Shown: positions 8,686-17,607, counted from the first letter of the stretch. The stretch: DNA of 64,000 nucleotides from Gryllotalpicola ginsengisoli DSM 22003 (GCF_000419445.1 NZ_AULK01000001.1:744001-808000); one strand, 5' to 3'. Notes: a model not told the origin generated them from the letters alone. Translations and numbers: made by a program.

Positions 8686-10311
8686 TCACGCGGCGCGCAC
8701 GGCCGCGTCGAGGATCTGCGGGCCACGTCGATTGAAGATCGCCGCGCCTGCGAAGACGCCGCCGGCGAGCGCCAGCACGCCGACCGCGAGGCCGGCGGCG
8801 AGCGACAGCCCGAGCCACGACGGGTCCTGGAACACGCCCAGCACCGCGAACACGATCGCCGGAGCCGACAGCATCAGGATCACGACCAGGCTGAACGACT
8901 GCACGAAGGCCGCTGCGGCGCCCACGCTCTGCGGCTGCTGGAAGGGGCTGTCGCCGGGCTTCGGGACCGGGTACGGCACGAGCGCCGAGGTGATGCTCGA
9001 CAGCCCGAGCCCGGCCAGCAGCTCGGCGGCGCACACCCCGATCAGGGCCGGCAGCACGCGCCAGTCGCCGTAGTAGGCAGCCGACACGATCGAGCCGACC
9101 ACGACGACGGGCACGCCGATCAGCAGCACGGGGAACAGCCGGCCGACCCGGTCGGCGAGGCCCGCCGTTCCCGACACGACGTGCAGCCAGATCGCCGTGC
9201 CGTCGTACGCCACGTCGTTGTGCGCGCTCCAGCCGAGGAACACCATCATGATCGGCAGCGGCAACAGCGCGAGGTACGGCGTCGGAACCGCGTGCACGAC
9301 CGCGAGGGCCCCGAGGATCAGCACCGGGATGATGGGGATCATCACGAGCGACGCCCAGTACCGCGGGTCGCGCATCCAGTAGCTCAGGCTGCGTGCCGCG
9401 ACCGCCCCCCAGGGCCTGGCGGGCAGCACGCCGAACCAGCCGAGTCCCGGGTACACCTTCACCTCGGCGGAGCGGCCCGGGGTCACCATGATGTGGGCGA
9501 CGAGCGCCCGCCAGGCGAGCCACAGCGCGGCCGGGGTGGCGAGGGCGATGAGCAGCTCCACGGCCGCCGCTCCCCCGTGCCCCGCCGCGGTGTCGGCAGG
9601 CACCGCCCACGCCGCGCCCATGGGCGACCAGCGCAGGATGTCCGCGAGCACGCCGACGGCCGAGAGCCCGTCGCGGCTCCAGTCGACGTTCACGAGGGAG
9701 AGCACGAGCGGAGAGATCAGCACCACGAGCAGCACGCCGATCACGCCGGTGAGATCCCGCGCGCGGCGCGTGTCGAGCACGAACCCGGCGACCGCCGTGG
9801 CGACGCGGGCGGCGAGCACGCAGGTCGCGAACCCGAGTGCGGCGCAGATCAGCGCGAGCACCGCGAGCCAGAACCCGCGCGACCAGGTGATGACCGTGGC
9901 GAGCGAGCACACGGCGGTCACGGCCGCCGGCACCGAGACGACGGATGCCGCGGCGAGTCCCGCCGCGAGGCGATCCGTCGGTATCCCGAACGGCGCGAAG
10001 CGGCGCGGGTCGAGGGTGTCGTCGACGCCGAAGACGAGCGGCAGCAGCAGGAAGCCGGTCGTGACCGCAGTGCCGGCGACGATGATCACGTTGCGCACCG
10101 GGTCGGCGTCGAACAGGCGCGCCGCGATCAGCCCCGCCACCAGCAGCACCGTCGCGAACGCGCCGTACAGGCAGGCGATGACGAGCCCCACCACCTGCCA
10201 GGGGCTGCGCCGGAACGCGCCGCCGAGCAGCGCGAGCTTGAGCCGCATCAGCAGCGGCGCGTCCTGCAGCAGTTCGCGGGCCCCCCGGGCGGACGGGCGG
10301 GGAAGCGTCAC
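8686..10311 (-). CDS. ABC-2 type exporter permease
   Basis: Membrane subunit of the ABC exporter whose ATPase is encoded directly upstream; GTG 10311 overlaps the ATPase stop (GTGA). The 541-residue protein has about ten to twelve hydrophobic segments, e.g. VVGLVIACLYGAFATVLLV, FLLLPLVFGVD, VIGVLLVVLISPLVLSLV and a last one near the C-terminus. Two halves separated by a loop containing ARSLSYWMRDPRYWASL suggest a fused pair of six-helix units. The substrate is not evident. In relatives such pairs are annotated only as ABC transporter permeases; drug, lipid or polysaccharide export are all possible. Confidence 0.85.
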   Translation of the reverse strand: MTLPRPSARGARELLQDAPLLMRLKLALLGGAFRRSPWQVVGLVIACLYGAFATVLLVAGLIAARLFDADPVRNVIIVAGTAVTTGFLLLPLVFGVDDTLDPRRFAPFGIPTDRLAAGLAAASVVSVPAAVTAVCSLATVITWSRGFWLAVLALICAALGFATCVLAARVATAVAGFVLDTRRARDLTGVIGVLLVVLISPLVLSLVNVDWSRDGLSAVGVLADILRWSPMGAAWAVPADTAAGHGGAAAVELLIALATPAALWLAWRALVAHIMVTPGRSAEVKVYPGLGWFGVLPARPWGAVAARSLSYWMRDPRYWASLVMIPIIPVLILGALAVVHAVPTPYLALLPLPIMMVFLGWSAHNDVAYDGTAIWLHVVSGTAGLADRVGRLFPVLLIGVPVVVVGSIVSAAYYGDWRVLPALIGVCAAELLAGLGLSSITSALVPYPVPKPGDSPFQQPQSVGAAAAFVQSFSLVVILMLSAPAIVFAVLGVFQDPSWLGLSLAAGLAVGVLALAGGVFAGAAIFNRRGPQILDAAVRAA

Positions 10312-11501
10312 TCGGAGAAACTGTGCAGCCATTCGAGCCCCTCCGCCGCCCTGCGCCCCCCTGCCAGCTCGACGAAGCGCTCCTCGAGCGTCTTCTCGCC
10401 GCGCACCTCGTCGGCAGTGCCCGCGTCGAGCACCACGCCGGAGACGATGATTGCGACGCGGTCGCAGACCCGCTGGATCAGATCCATGCTGTGGCTGGAC
10501 ATCACGACCGTGCCGCCCGCGGCGACGTACTTCTGCAGGATCTCGATGAGGTTGGCCGCCGACACCGGGTCGACCGACTCGAACGGCTCGTCGAGCACGA
10601 GCAGCCTGGGCGAATGGATGAGCGCGGCCGCCAGCGCGATCTTCTTCGTCATGCCCGCGGAGTAGTCGGCGACCAGCCGGCCGACCGCGGCCTCGAGACC
10701 GAACGCCTCGATCAGGTCGGCGGTGCGCGTGCGCACCGCCTGGGAGTCGAGCCCGCGCAGCGCCCCGGCGTAGTGCAGGAACTGCGCGCCGGTGAGGCGG
10801 TCGAACAGACGCAGCCGGTCGGGCAGCACCCCGATCATCCGTTTGGCGCGGTTCGGTTCCTTCCACACGTCGACGTCGTGCACCACCACCTGCCCGGAGT
10901 CGGGCCTCAGCAGCCCGGTGGCGATCGACAGCATCGTCGTCTTGCCGGCGCCGTTGGGGCCCACGATGCCGTAGAACGATCCCTCGGGCACCTCGAGCGT
11001 GACCCCGTCGAGCGCGACCGTCGTGCCGAACCTCTTATAGAGCTGACGGATGCCGAGCACCGTCGGCTTCGGCGGCGGAGGCGGAGGCGGGGGCGGGGGC
11101 GGGGCCGCTGCCTTGGACTTGGTCTGCCGCGGCGCGCGCGGCTTCGCCGGAGCGCGGCCGGCCGCTGCCTGTTTGGCCGCTGCCTGTTTGGCCGCCGTCT
11201 GTTTGTCCGTCGTCTGCTTGGTCGCCGCCTGTTCGGCCGCCCCCTCTTTCGCCGCAGGCTGCTTGGACGCCGGTCGGCGCGTGGTCGCGGACGAGTCCGC
11301 GGCCCGGGTGCGGGAGGTACCGCCACGAGCCGTCGTGCTGCGCGCGGAGGCGCTGCGCGTGGTCGCCGGCTTGCGGGCGGTGGAGCTGCTGCGCGCCGGC
11401 TTTTTCGTATCTGACGCGGGCTTTTCCTCCCCGCCGGCAGCCTCGGCCGACCGACCTTCCCGCGCGGCGTCGTCGTCGGGCGGCTGTGGGAGGGAGGTCA
11501 T
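10308..11501 (-). CDS. ABC exporter ATP-binding protein with long low-complexity N-terminus
   Basis: ATPase of the exporter encoded with the downstream permease. Residues 1 to about 145 are disordered: Ser/Thr/Ala/Arg-rich, then a KQ-A/T-rich five-residue repeat, then eleven consecutive prolines. The nucleotide-binding domain follows (about 150-370) with Walker A GPNGAGKTTML, a degenerate signature DYSAGMTKKIALA in place of LSGGQ, Walker B LLVLDEPFES and the H-loop MSSHSMD. The usual length is about 250 residues, so the extension is the unusual part. TAGCGT plus 6 nt precedes the ATG. The basic/proline extension may bind the cell envelope, nucleic acid or another protein; this is conjecture. 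Confidence 0.88.
   Translation of the reverse strand: MTSLPQPPDDDAAREGRSAEAAGGEEKPASDTKKPARSSSTARKPATTRSASARSTTARGGTSRTRAADSSATTRRPASKQPAAKEGAAEQAATKQTTDKQTAAKQAAAKQAAAGRAPAKPRAPRQTKSKAAAPPPPPPPPPPPKPTVLGIRQLYKRFGTTVALDGVTLEVPEGSFYGIVGPNGAGKTTMLSIATGLLRPDSGQVVVHDVDVWKEPNRAKRMIGVLPDRLRLFDRLTGAQFLHYAGALRGLDSQAVRTRTADLIEAFGLEAAVGRLVADYSAGMTKKIALAAALIHSPRLLVLDEPFESVDPVSAANLIEILQKYVAAGGTVVMSSHSMDLIQRVCDRVAIIVSGVVLDAGTADEVRGEKTLEERFVELAGGRRAAEGLEWLHSFSE
11161..11265 (-). repeat. Imperfect 15-bp tandem repeat inside the ABC ATPase gene
   Basis: Seven consecutive 15-bp units, the first two (11161 and 11176) identical, encode a five-residue KQ/Ala/Thr repeat in the disordered N-terminus. Such slippage-prone units could vary in number between strains. 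Confidence 0.75.
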
Positions 11502-11507
11502 GCGGCC

Positions 11508-11513
11508 ACGCTA
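11508..11513 (-). promoter_or_regulatory. -10 box (TAGCGT) of the ABC exporter operon
   Basis: On the minus strand TAGCGT, 6 nt, then the ATG at 11501. A leaderless start is inferred. Confidence 0.55.
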
Positions 11514-11651
11514 GCAAGGACCTCCGGCATCCGCCCGCCCCGTACGTGCCCGCTGTGACGAAGCACGCGCCCCGCGCGGCGTAGGCGACTTCTTTCAGGC
11601 GAAGTGCGTAAACTGCGGGTGAACTGTTGCCTACTGACTGGAGGAGACGAC

Positions 11652-12356
11652 ATGACGACTCAGGTAGTGATTCTGGCTGCCGGAATGGGCAGCCGACTGG
11701 GCCGGGCGCTCCCGAAGTCGCTGACCGAGCTGGTCGACGGGCGCACCATCATGCGCCAGCAGTTCGACAACATCGAGACCGCGTTCGGCAAGGATGCCAA
11801 GGTCACGATCGTCGTCGGCTACCGGGCGGAGGACATCGTGGAGCGCTTCGGCGACCGCGCGCAGTTCGTCTACAACGAGAAGTACGACCAGACCAACACG
11901 AGCAAGAGCCTGCTGCGCGCGCTGCGCGCCAGCAATAAGGGCGGCGTGCTGTGGATGAACGGCGACGTCGTCTTCGACCCGCAGGCGCTCGTGCGGGCCA
12001 AGGAATTCGTCGCCCGCGACCAGAGCTTCGTGACCGTGAACACCTCGAAGGTGAGCGACGAGGAGGTCAAGTACACGGTCGGCGCCGAGGGATACATCGA
12101 TCAGCTCTCGAAGCAGGTCGACACGGCGGTCGCCCTGGGCGAGGCCGTCGGCATCAACTACATCTCGAGCCGCGACAAGGCCAGCTTCATCCGCAGCCTC
12201 GACAAGGTCGACGCGCAGGACTACTTCGAGGCCGGGCTCGAGCTCTCCATCGCCAAGGACCGCATCCTTGTCGAGCCGATGGACATCTCCGACCTGTACG
12301 CGGTCGAGGTGGACTTCGCCGAGGACCTCGAGCGGGCCAACGGCCTCTTCGCTTGA
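11652..12356 (+). CDS. NTP transferase, LicC-like (phosphocholine/sugar-phosphate cytidylyltransferase family)
   Basis: Nucleotidyltransferase with a single GT-A-like domain, 234 residues. Nucleotide loop VVILAAGMGSRLG followed by LPKSLTEL is at the N-terminus. VYNEKYDQTNTSKSLLRAL near residue 75 resembles the choline-phosphate cytidylyltransferase LicC more than sugar-1-phosphate enzymes. MNGDVVFD supplies the metal-binding Asp. ATG 11652 has a strong GGAGGA site 6-7 nt upstream, and TAAACT at 11608-11613 is a candidate -10. The likely product is a CDP-activated alcohol or sugar phosphate for cell-surface polymer decoration, in keeping with glycerophosphotransferase genes further along. Substrate is unproven. 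Confidence 0.75.
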   Translation: MTTQVVILAAGMGSRLGRALPKSLTELVDGRTIMRQQFDNIETAFGKDAKVTIVVGYRAEDIVERFGDRAQFVYNEKYDQTNTSKSLLRALRASNKGGVLWMNGDVVFDPQALVRAKEFVARDQSFVTVNTSKVSDEEVKYTVGAEGYIDQLSKQVDTAVALGEAVGINYISSRDKASFIRSLDKVDAQDYFEAGLELSIAKDRILVEPMDISDLYAVEVDFAEDLERANGLFA

Positions 12357-12401
12357 ACCACCCCGTCGGTCGACTGGCGCCGCAGACCGCCGTCGGTCGA
12401 C

Positions 12402-12418
12402 TCACGTCGCAGACGTGA
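12402..12418. terminator. Hairpin between convergent genes
   Basis: TCACGTC-GCA-GACGTGA forms a perfect 7-bp stem with a 3-nt loop between the nucleotidyltransferase gene and the phosphonate ATPase gene. There is no T tract. Just before it the word CCGTCGGTCGACT occurs twice (from 12363 and 12390), a degenerate relative of the GGTCGAGTAG-type repeats seen near 62.9 kb. Confidence 0.45.
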
Positions 12419-12438
12419 ATGGAGACCTACGGCGCCGA

Positions 12439-13515
12439 CTACCCCTGCCGCGTGACCGCGACCGGCCGCCCCTTGAAGCGCAGCGCCACCTGCTGCCCCG
12501 GCTCGGGGCGGTCGCTCACGTCGTGCTGCACGGCGACGACCGTGTCGTCCGCGAGGCGCACGAAGGTGCGGCGCAGTGAGCCGAGGAAACTGGTCGACAC
12601 GACGGTCGCCGGCAGCCCGGCATCCGTCGTGATGATGACGTCCTCGGGGCGCACGTACGCCGTCACCGGACCGTCTTCGGGCGCCTCGCCCAGCACGTTC
12701 AGCGGCTGACCGTACACGGTCACCACTCCCCCGACCAGCGTGCCGCCCAGCTTGTTCGACAGCCCCACGAAGTCGGCGACGAACGGCGTGCGCGGTGCCA
12801 GGTAGAGCTCCTCCGGCGTGCCGATCTGCTCGATGTCTCCCGCATTCATCACCGCGACCCGGTCGGCGACGGCGAGCGCCTCCTCCTGGTCGTGGGTGAC
12901 GAAGATCGTGGTGATGCCGAGCTCCTGCTGCAGGCGCCGGATCTCCTCGCGCAGCTGCACCCGGACCTTCGCGTCGAGGGCTGAGAGCGGTTCGTCGAGC
13001 AGCAGCACGCGCGGCCGGGTGACGAGCGCGCGGGCGAGTGCGACGCGCTGCTGCTGACCGCCGGAGAGCTCGTGCGCGTACCGGCCCGAGAGGTGCCCGA
13101 GCCCGACCAGCTCGAGGGCCTCGCTCGCGCGGGCGCGCCGCTGCTGGGCCGGTACCTTGCGCATGCGCAGCCCGAACTCGACGTTCTGCTGCGCGGTCAT
13201 GTGCGGGAACAGCGAGTACGACTGGAACACCATTCCGATGTCGCGCCGGTTCACCGGGACGTCCACGACGTCGACGCCGCCGATCCGGATGCTTCCGCTG
13301 TCGATCCCCTCGAGACCCGACAGGGCGCGCAGCGCGGTCGTCTTGCCGCAGCCCGACGGGCCGAGCAGCGCCACGAACTCGCCCGGCTCGACCTTCAGAT
13401 CCAGGCCCGAGAGGGCGGCATGGCCCGAATACGTCTTCACCACGTCGACGAGCTCGACGCTCGTGCCCGTGACGGTCAGCGAACCGGCGGAAGCGTTGCT
13501 GTCGATGGCGACCAT
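12439..13515 (-). CDS. phnT: Phosphonate (2-aminoethylphosphonate-type) ABC transporter ATP-binding protein
   Basis: Energises the importer formed with the two permeases and binding protein upstream. The 358-residue protein carries Walker A LGPSGCGKTTALRAL (about residue 50), Q-loop GMVFQSYSLFPHM, signature LSGGQQQRVALARAL, Walker B LLLDEPLSALD and H-loop FVTHDQEEA. A C-terminal TOBE domain (about 280-358) contains AYVRPED. The architecture is of the PotA/FbpC/PhnT group. ATG 13515 has GAAAGG upstream and lies 40 nt inside the preceding permease gene. Assignment to phosphonate rather than iron or polyamine rests on the neighbouring FAD enzyme, GntR regulator and phosphonatase-like hydrolase. 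Confidence 0.82.
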   Translation of the reverse strand: MVAIDSNASAGSLTVTGTSVELVDVVKTYSGHAALSGLDLKVEPGEFVALLGPSGCGKTTALRALSGLEGIDSGSIRIGGVDVVDVPVNRRDIGMVFQSYSLFPHMTAQQNVEFGLRMRKVPAQQRRARASEALELVGLGHLSGRYAHELSGGQQQRVALARALVTRPRVLLLDEPLSALDAKVRVQLREEIRRLQQELGITTIFVTHDQEEALAVADRVAVMNAGDIEQIGTPEELYLAPRTPFVADFVGLSNKLGGTLVGGVVTVYGQPLNVLGEAPEDGPVTAYVRPEDVIITTDAGLPATVVSTSFLGSLRRTFVRLADDTVVAVQHDVSDRPEPGQQVALRFKGRPVAVTRQG

Positions 13516-14339
13516 GTCGAAACCTTTCGATTGCGGCGGATCGTGCCCGCGGCGCCGATCAGCACGAGGATGATGAAGACGAACAGCAGCGCGGCCAGCG
13601 CGAACGTCGAGGCGACGTACGGGTCGGCGTGCTCGAGCAGCGCGAGGCCGGTCTGGAAGGTGTTCTGCTGCAGGAACGAGGCGATGGTGTACTCGCCGAG
13701 CACCACCGAGACCGTGAGCAGGGCGGACGAGAGGATCCCGCGGCGCAGGTTGGGCAGGATCACGGACCACACCGTCTGGAACCACCCGGCGCCGAGGGAG
13801 CGCGCGGCCTCTTGGAGGGTGACCATGTCGACGCCCGCCATGTTGGACTGGATGGGGCGGAACGCGTACGGCAGCGAGATGATGCCGATCGCGAAGGCGA
13901 GGATCCAGGCGACCGAGCCGGTCGCCTGCCACATGACCTGGTAGACGGGGATGAATCCCACCGCGAGCACGACGGTGGGGATCGAGATCGGCAGCAGGCA
14001 CACGAATTCGATCGCCTGTCGCACCCGGCGGTAGCGCAGCTCGGCGAGGATCATCGCCGGAAGCAGGAAGACCAGCATCAGCAGCACCGTCACGAGAGCG
14101 ATCACCAGGGAGTTCTGGATGCCCTCCCACAACTGGTCGTACTGGTAGGCGCGCACAGGGTCGGTGAGCGCCTTCAGATGCTGGAGCGTGAAGCCGGAGT
14201 GCTGCCCGACGGGCTGGAACGCGAACGCCGCGAGCGCGTAGAGCGGGTACAGGAACGCGAGCCCGGCGATCACGAGCACGACCGTGGCCGTCGCGCGGCC
14301 CGGCGCGGCGCCGACGCGGGCGCTGCCGCGGCGGCTCAT
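13476..14339 (-). CDS. phnV: Phosphonate ABC transporter permease 2 (PhnV-like)
   Basis: Inner-membrane component, 287 residues, six hydrophobic segments of the MetI/BPD type. The EAA loop that contacts the ATPase reads LQEAARSLGAGWFQTVWSVILP (near residue 175). Periplasmic loop FQPVGQHSGFTLQHL follows the first helix. ATG 14339 overlaps the stop of permease 1 (ATGA), and its own 3' end overlaps the ATPase gene by 40 nt, so the three are translationally coupled. In a 2-aminoethylphosphonate system this would be the second of the two permease subunits. Confidence 0.82.
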   Translation of the reverse strand: MSRRGSARVGAAPGRATATVVLVIAGLAFLYPLYALAAFAFQPVGQHSGFTLQHLKALTDPVRAYQYDQLWEGIQNSLVIALVTVLLMLVFLLPAMILAELRYRRVRQAIEFVCLLPISIPTVVLAVGFIPVYQVMWQATGSVAWILAFAIGIISLPYAFRPIQSNMAGVDMVTLQEAARSLGAGWFQTVWSVILPNLRRGILSSALLTVSVVLGEYTIASFLQQNTFQTGLALLEHADPYVASTFALAALLFVFIILVLIGAAGTIRRNRKVSTWSPSTATLPPVR

Positions 14340-15259
14340 CGCTGCCACCTCGCGGCGCGGCGCTGCAGCACCGAGTACGCCCACATCACGATCGCCATGA
14401 TGACGATCATGCCGATGGCGAGCACGCCCGGGATGTTGGTCACGCCCGAGGCCGTCTCGCTCGACAGGTCCTGCTGCATGACGACCGGGATCAGGATGCC
14501 CGAGTTGGTGAGCGCGGCGGCGGTCGCGAACGAGGAGAACGCGCTCGCGAAGATCAGGATCATGGCGCCGAAGAACGATGGGGCGAGCACCGGCGCACCC
14601 ACGTGGCGCCAGTAGCTGAACCGGCCGCCGCCGAGCGTGGCGACCGCCTCGCCCCACTGCGGACGCAGCCCCTCGACGGCCGGCATGAAGGCGATGATCA
14701 TCAGCGGGATGGAGAAGTAGAGGTAGGGGAAAAACATGCCGGCGGGCTGGTAGAGCAGCGGGCCGGCCGTCTTGTCGGGCGCCAGCGAGTTCAGGTCGAC
14801 GTGGAAGGTCGACTGCAGCCACAGGGTGAACATGCCCGAGCTGCCCATCGTGGCGATGAAGGCGAAGGCCAGCATCACGCCGCCGAACTGGGCGAGCACC
14901 GAGCTCGCCGCGTCGACCACGACCCGCAGGATGCCGTTCGGCTTCGCGGCGAGAAGCATCACGCACAGGATCGCGCCGAGGATCGCGGAGGCGACCGCGA
15001 CCGCGAGCGACAGCACGATCGAATTCTCGAACGCCTTCAGGATCGACCGGTCGCCGAACGCGGAGAAGTTCGCGAGGGTGAACGAGCCGTCCTCCGCGGT
15101 GACGCCGCCCCAGACCGCGAGCACGGTCGGCACGGCCATGAAGACGAGGGTGTATGCGGCGAAGGGGGTGAACCCGAGCCAGCCGGCCCCCCGGCGCCGA
15201 GGCTTACGCGCCCCGGCGCCGGCGGACCGGCCTGCTACCGCTGCGGATGCGGCGGACAC
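14336..15259 (-). CDS. phnU: Phosphonate ABC transporter permease 1 (PhnU-like)
   Basis: Inner-membrane component, 307 residues. A basic N-terminal tail is followed by the first helix (FAAYTLVFMAVPTVLAVW), an extracytoplasmic loop (DGSFTLANFSAFGD) and five further helices. The EAA loop is degenerate: GEAVATLGGGRFSYWRHVGAPVL. Start GTG 15259 lies 10 nt after the binding-protein stop. Long hydrophilic loop LNSLAPDKTAGPLLYQP between helices 3 and 4 is a feature of the PhnU/ThiP-type permeases. Function as aminoethylphosphonate importer is inferred from context. Confidence 0.82.
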   Translation of the reverse strand: MSAASAAVAGRSAGAGARKPRRRGAGWLGFTPFAAYTLVFMAVPTVLAVWGGVTAEDGSFTLANFSAFGDRSILKAFENSIVLSLAVAVASAILGAILCVMLLAAKPNGILRVVVDAASSVLAQFGGVMLAFAFIATMGSSGMFTLWLQSTFHVDLNSLAPDKTAGPLLYQPAGMFFPYLYFSIPLMIIAFMPAVEGLRPQWGEAVATLGGGRFSYWRHVGAPVLAPSFFGAMILIFASAFSSFATAAALTNSGILIPVVMQQDLSSETASGVTNIPGVLAIGMIVIMAIVMWAYSVLQRRAARWQR

Positions 15260-15269
15260 GCGCTGACCG

Positions 15270-16445
15270 TTACTGGCCCATCGCGGCCGGCCAGGCCTTC
15301 GCGATGAAGGTTCCGGCCTTGGTCGCCTGGTCGTCGCTGAGCAGCGTGATCGAGCTCGGCTGGCCGCCGGCCGACTTGAGGGCGTCCTCGTCGACCTTGC
15401 CCGCCTTGGTCATGGCGTCGAGCGTCGCGGGGAAGGCGCCGGCCGCAAGGTACAGGTTCTGCACCTCAGGCGTGTAGAGGTACTCCTCCCACAGGCGGGC
15501 GGCCGCCGGGTTGGGGCCCCACGCGGCGACGGCCTGGTTGTAGTACGAGCCGACGGCAGGGCCGGAGGGGATCACCGTCTTGAAGTTCGGGTTGCCGCCC
15601 TGGGATTCGTCGCCCCAGCCGACGTTGTTGAACGACCACTGGATGACGACCGGGGTCTCACCGTTGTTGACGGTCGCCTGCGAGGCGACGGTCGGGATGT
15701 AGTTGCCGGCGTCCTTGAGCTTCTTGAACCAGTCGACGCCCGGCTGCAGGTTGTCGGCCGAACCGCCGTTGTCGAGCGCCGCGAGCACGACCGACATCAG
15801 GGCCTCATTGGCCTTGACCGGGGACATCTTGATCGCGACCGAGTTCTTGTACTCCGAGCCGAGCAGGTCGTTCAGGGACTTCGGCGCCGTCTTGATCTTC
15901 GACGAGTCGTAGCCGATCGACATCACGCCGGTGTAGTCGTAGTACCACTTGCCGTCGGGGTCCTTGAAGTCGGTGGGGATGTCATCCCAGTTCTGCACCT
16001 TGTAGGGCGTGACGATGTCCATGTTCTGCTCGAGCACGGTGGTGCCGATGTCGAACACGTCGGGGGCGGTGGACTGGCCCTTGTCGTTGTTGGCCGCGTC
16101 GACCTCGTCCTGCGACGAGCCGTCCGGGTTCTCGGAGTTGATCTTGATCCCCGGGTACTTCTTCTCGAAGCCGGCGATGATCTTGCCGTAGTTGGCCCAC
16201 GACGGGGGCAGGGTGATGACGTTGAGGTGGCCCTCCTTCTCGGCGGCGGCGACGAGGCAGTCGAAACCGCCGAAGTCGTCGGCGCTGGTCGCCTTCTGAG
16301 CCTGGGCGGTGGTGAGGGTCTTGCAGTTCTTCGCCTTGGCGCCGGCATCACTGCCGCCGGAGTTGCTCGCGCAACCCGTGAGCGCGATCGCCGCGGCGGC
16401 GACGAGCGCGAGCGCGGTGCTGACGCGCCGCATCTTGGACTTCAT
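15270..16445 (-). CDS. phnS: Phosphonate ABC transporter substrate-binding lipoprotein (PhnS-like)
   Basis: Extracellular binding protein of the importer, 391 residues. Signal peptide with lipobox LTGCAS (Cys25) marks a membrane-anchored lipoprotein. The mature part begins with a Gly/Ser linker and is a type II periplasmic-binding fold of the FbpA/PotD kind: GHLNVITLPPSWANYGKII, APDVFDIGTTVLEQ, YYDYTGVMSIGYDSSKI and the hinge word VVIQWSFNNVGWGDE. AGGAGA upstream of the ATG is a strong ribosome site. It lies between the FAD enzyme gene (49 nt gap) and the permeases. Confidence 0.85.
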   Translation of the reverse strand: MKSKMRRVSTALALVAAAAIALTGCASNSGGSDAGAKAKNCKTLTTAQAQKATSADDFGGFDCLVAAAEKEGHLNVITLPPSWANYGKIIAGFEKKYPGIKINSENPDGSSQDEVDAANNDKGQSTAPDVFDIGTTVLEQNMDIVTPYKVQNWDDIPTDFKDPDGKWYYDYTGVMSIGYDSSKIKTAPKSLNDLLGSEYKNSVAIKMSPVKANEALMSVVLAALDNGGSADNLQPGVDWFKKLKDAGNYIPTVASQATVNNGETPVVIQWSFNNVGWGDESQGGNPNFKTVIPSGPAVGSYYNQAVAAWGPNPAAARLWEEYLYTPEVQNLYLAAGAFPATLDAMTKAGKVDEDALKSAGGQPSSITLLSDDQATKAGTFIAKAWPAAMGQ

Positions 16446-16494
16446 CAGGGAGTCTCCTCTTGGTTGGGGGATTCTTCGGGGGTGGGGATCTGGG

Positions 16495-17607
16495 TCAGGG
16501 AAGAACGGATGCCGCGAGCCCGAGCGCGGTCGTCATGCCGATGCCGCTCGTGACCGAGACGGCGGTGACGCCGGGCAGGGGGTCTGCGACGAGGTACGGG
16601 CCCTGTGGGCTCGAGGCGTAGACGCCGCGCCAGCGGCGGCGCACCCGCAGCTCGTCGGCGCCCAGCAGGCGACGGAACTCCTCGAGCAGCAGCTGGTCCG
16701 ACTCCTCGTCTTCGAACGGGCTCTCGGTGTCCTCGTAGTGGTGGGTGTCGCCGAGCACCAAGCGGCCGGCCGCCTCGGAGTGCGGCAGCCGCTGGGTGAA
16801 CATCAGGTTTACCCCCCGCGCCACGAGTTCGGGGGCGTCGGCCGCGATCGCCGCGCGCAGCTCCGCGGCGGCCGCGGTCCGGGCGAACCCGTCATAACGC
16901 AGCAGCGACAGCCCGGTGAGCACGCCGGGGGCGACGTCGACGCCGCGGGGTGCGTCGGCCTCGAGCATCCGTAGCCGGCACCGCGTCACGCCGTGCTCGG
17001 CGGCGAGGTCGGGGAAGAACCGGTCCACGTCGTGGCCGACCGCGACGATCACGCGCTCGGCACGCACCTCGCCGCGGGTCGTGTGCACGAGGCCGCTCTC
17101 GACACCCGTGACGTTGACGCCGAAGCGAACGTCGACGCCGAGTGCGGCCAGGTGGGCGGCGAGAGCGGGCACGGCGGTCGGCGAGTCGACGCGCAGGTCG
17201 AGCGGCAGGTGGGCGGCGCCGAGCAGACCGGGCGGCGTGAAGCCGAGGCGATCGGATGCCCCGGCCGGATCGAGCATCGTCACCTGGTCTGCGCCGCGCG
17301 CGGCGGCGAACTGCTCGAGCACGGCGAGCTCCTCGGCGCGCCGCGCGACGACGACGGTGCCTTCGGCGCGCACCGGGATGCCCGCTTCGCGGGCCAGGGT
17401 GAGCCACTCCTGACGGGCGCGCAGCGCGTACTCGAGTGCGATGTCGTCCTGCGCGGTCGTGCAGATGTGGCCGAAGTTTCGGATGCTCGCACCGACGGCG
17501 TACCCGTCGCGCTCGAGGACGACGACCCGCAGCCCGGCGCGCGAGGCGTGCCATGCATGCGCGAGGCCGACGATGCCGGCGCCCACGATCGCGAGGTCGA
17601 AATCCAC
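16495..17607 (-). CDS. FAD-dependent amine oxidoreductase of phosphonate catabolism (TIGR03364-like)
   Basis: DAO-superfamily flavoenzyme, 370 residues. The N-terminal Rossmann fold starts at residue 5 (LAIVGAGIVGLAHAW) and a second FAD motif VVVLERDGYAVGASIRNFGH follows. C-terminal TSGIGMTTALGLA closes the FAD site. The run ASIRNFGHICTTAQDD is characteristic of the family found in aminoethylphosphonate gene clusters, whose members are thought to oxidise AEP or N-methyl-AEP to phosphonoacetaldehyde. GTG 17607 was chosen because CACAGT lies 7 nt upstream; an in-frame GTG three codons earlier is possible. It heads the transport operon, divergent from gntR. Confidence 0.82.
   Translation of the reverse strand: MDFDLAIVGAGIVGLAHAWHASRAGLRVVVLERDGYAVGASIRNFGHICTTAQDDIALEYALRARQEWLTLAREAGIPVRAEGTVVVARRAEELAVLEQFAAARGADQVTMLDPAGASDRLGFTPPGLLGAAHLPLDLRVDSPTAVPALAAHLAALGVDVRFGVNVTGVESGLVHTTRGEVRAERVIVAVGHDVDRFFPDLAAEHGVTRCRLRMLEADAPRGVDVAPGVLTGLSLLRYDGFARTAAAAELRAAIAADAPELVARGVNLMFTQRLPHSEAAGRLVLGDTHHYEDTESPFEDEESDQLLLEEFRRLLGADELRVRRRWRGVYASSPQGPYLVADPLPGVTAVSVTSGIGMTTALGLAASVLP

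Noticed and set aside
8686-10866. 726-residue minus-strand frame extending the permease upstream
   Set aside because: The extra N-terminal 185 residues are out-of-frame reading of the ATPase gene; the GTGA overlap at 10311 gives a standard permease start.
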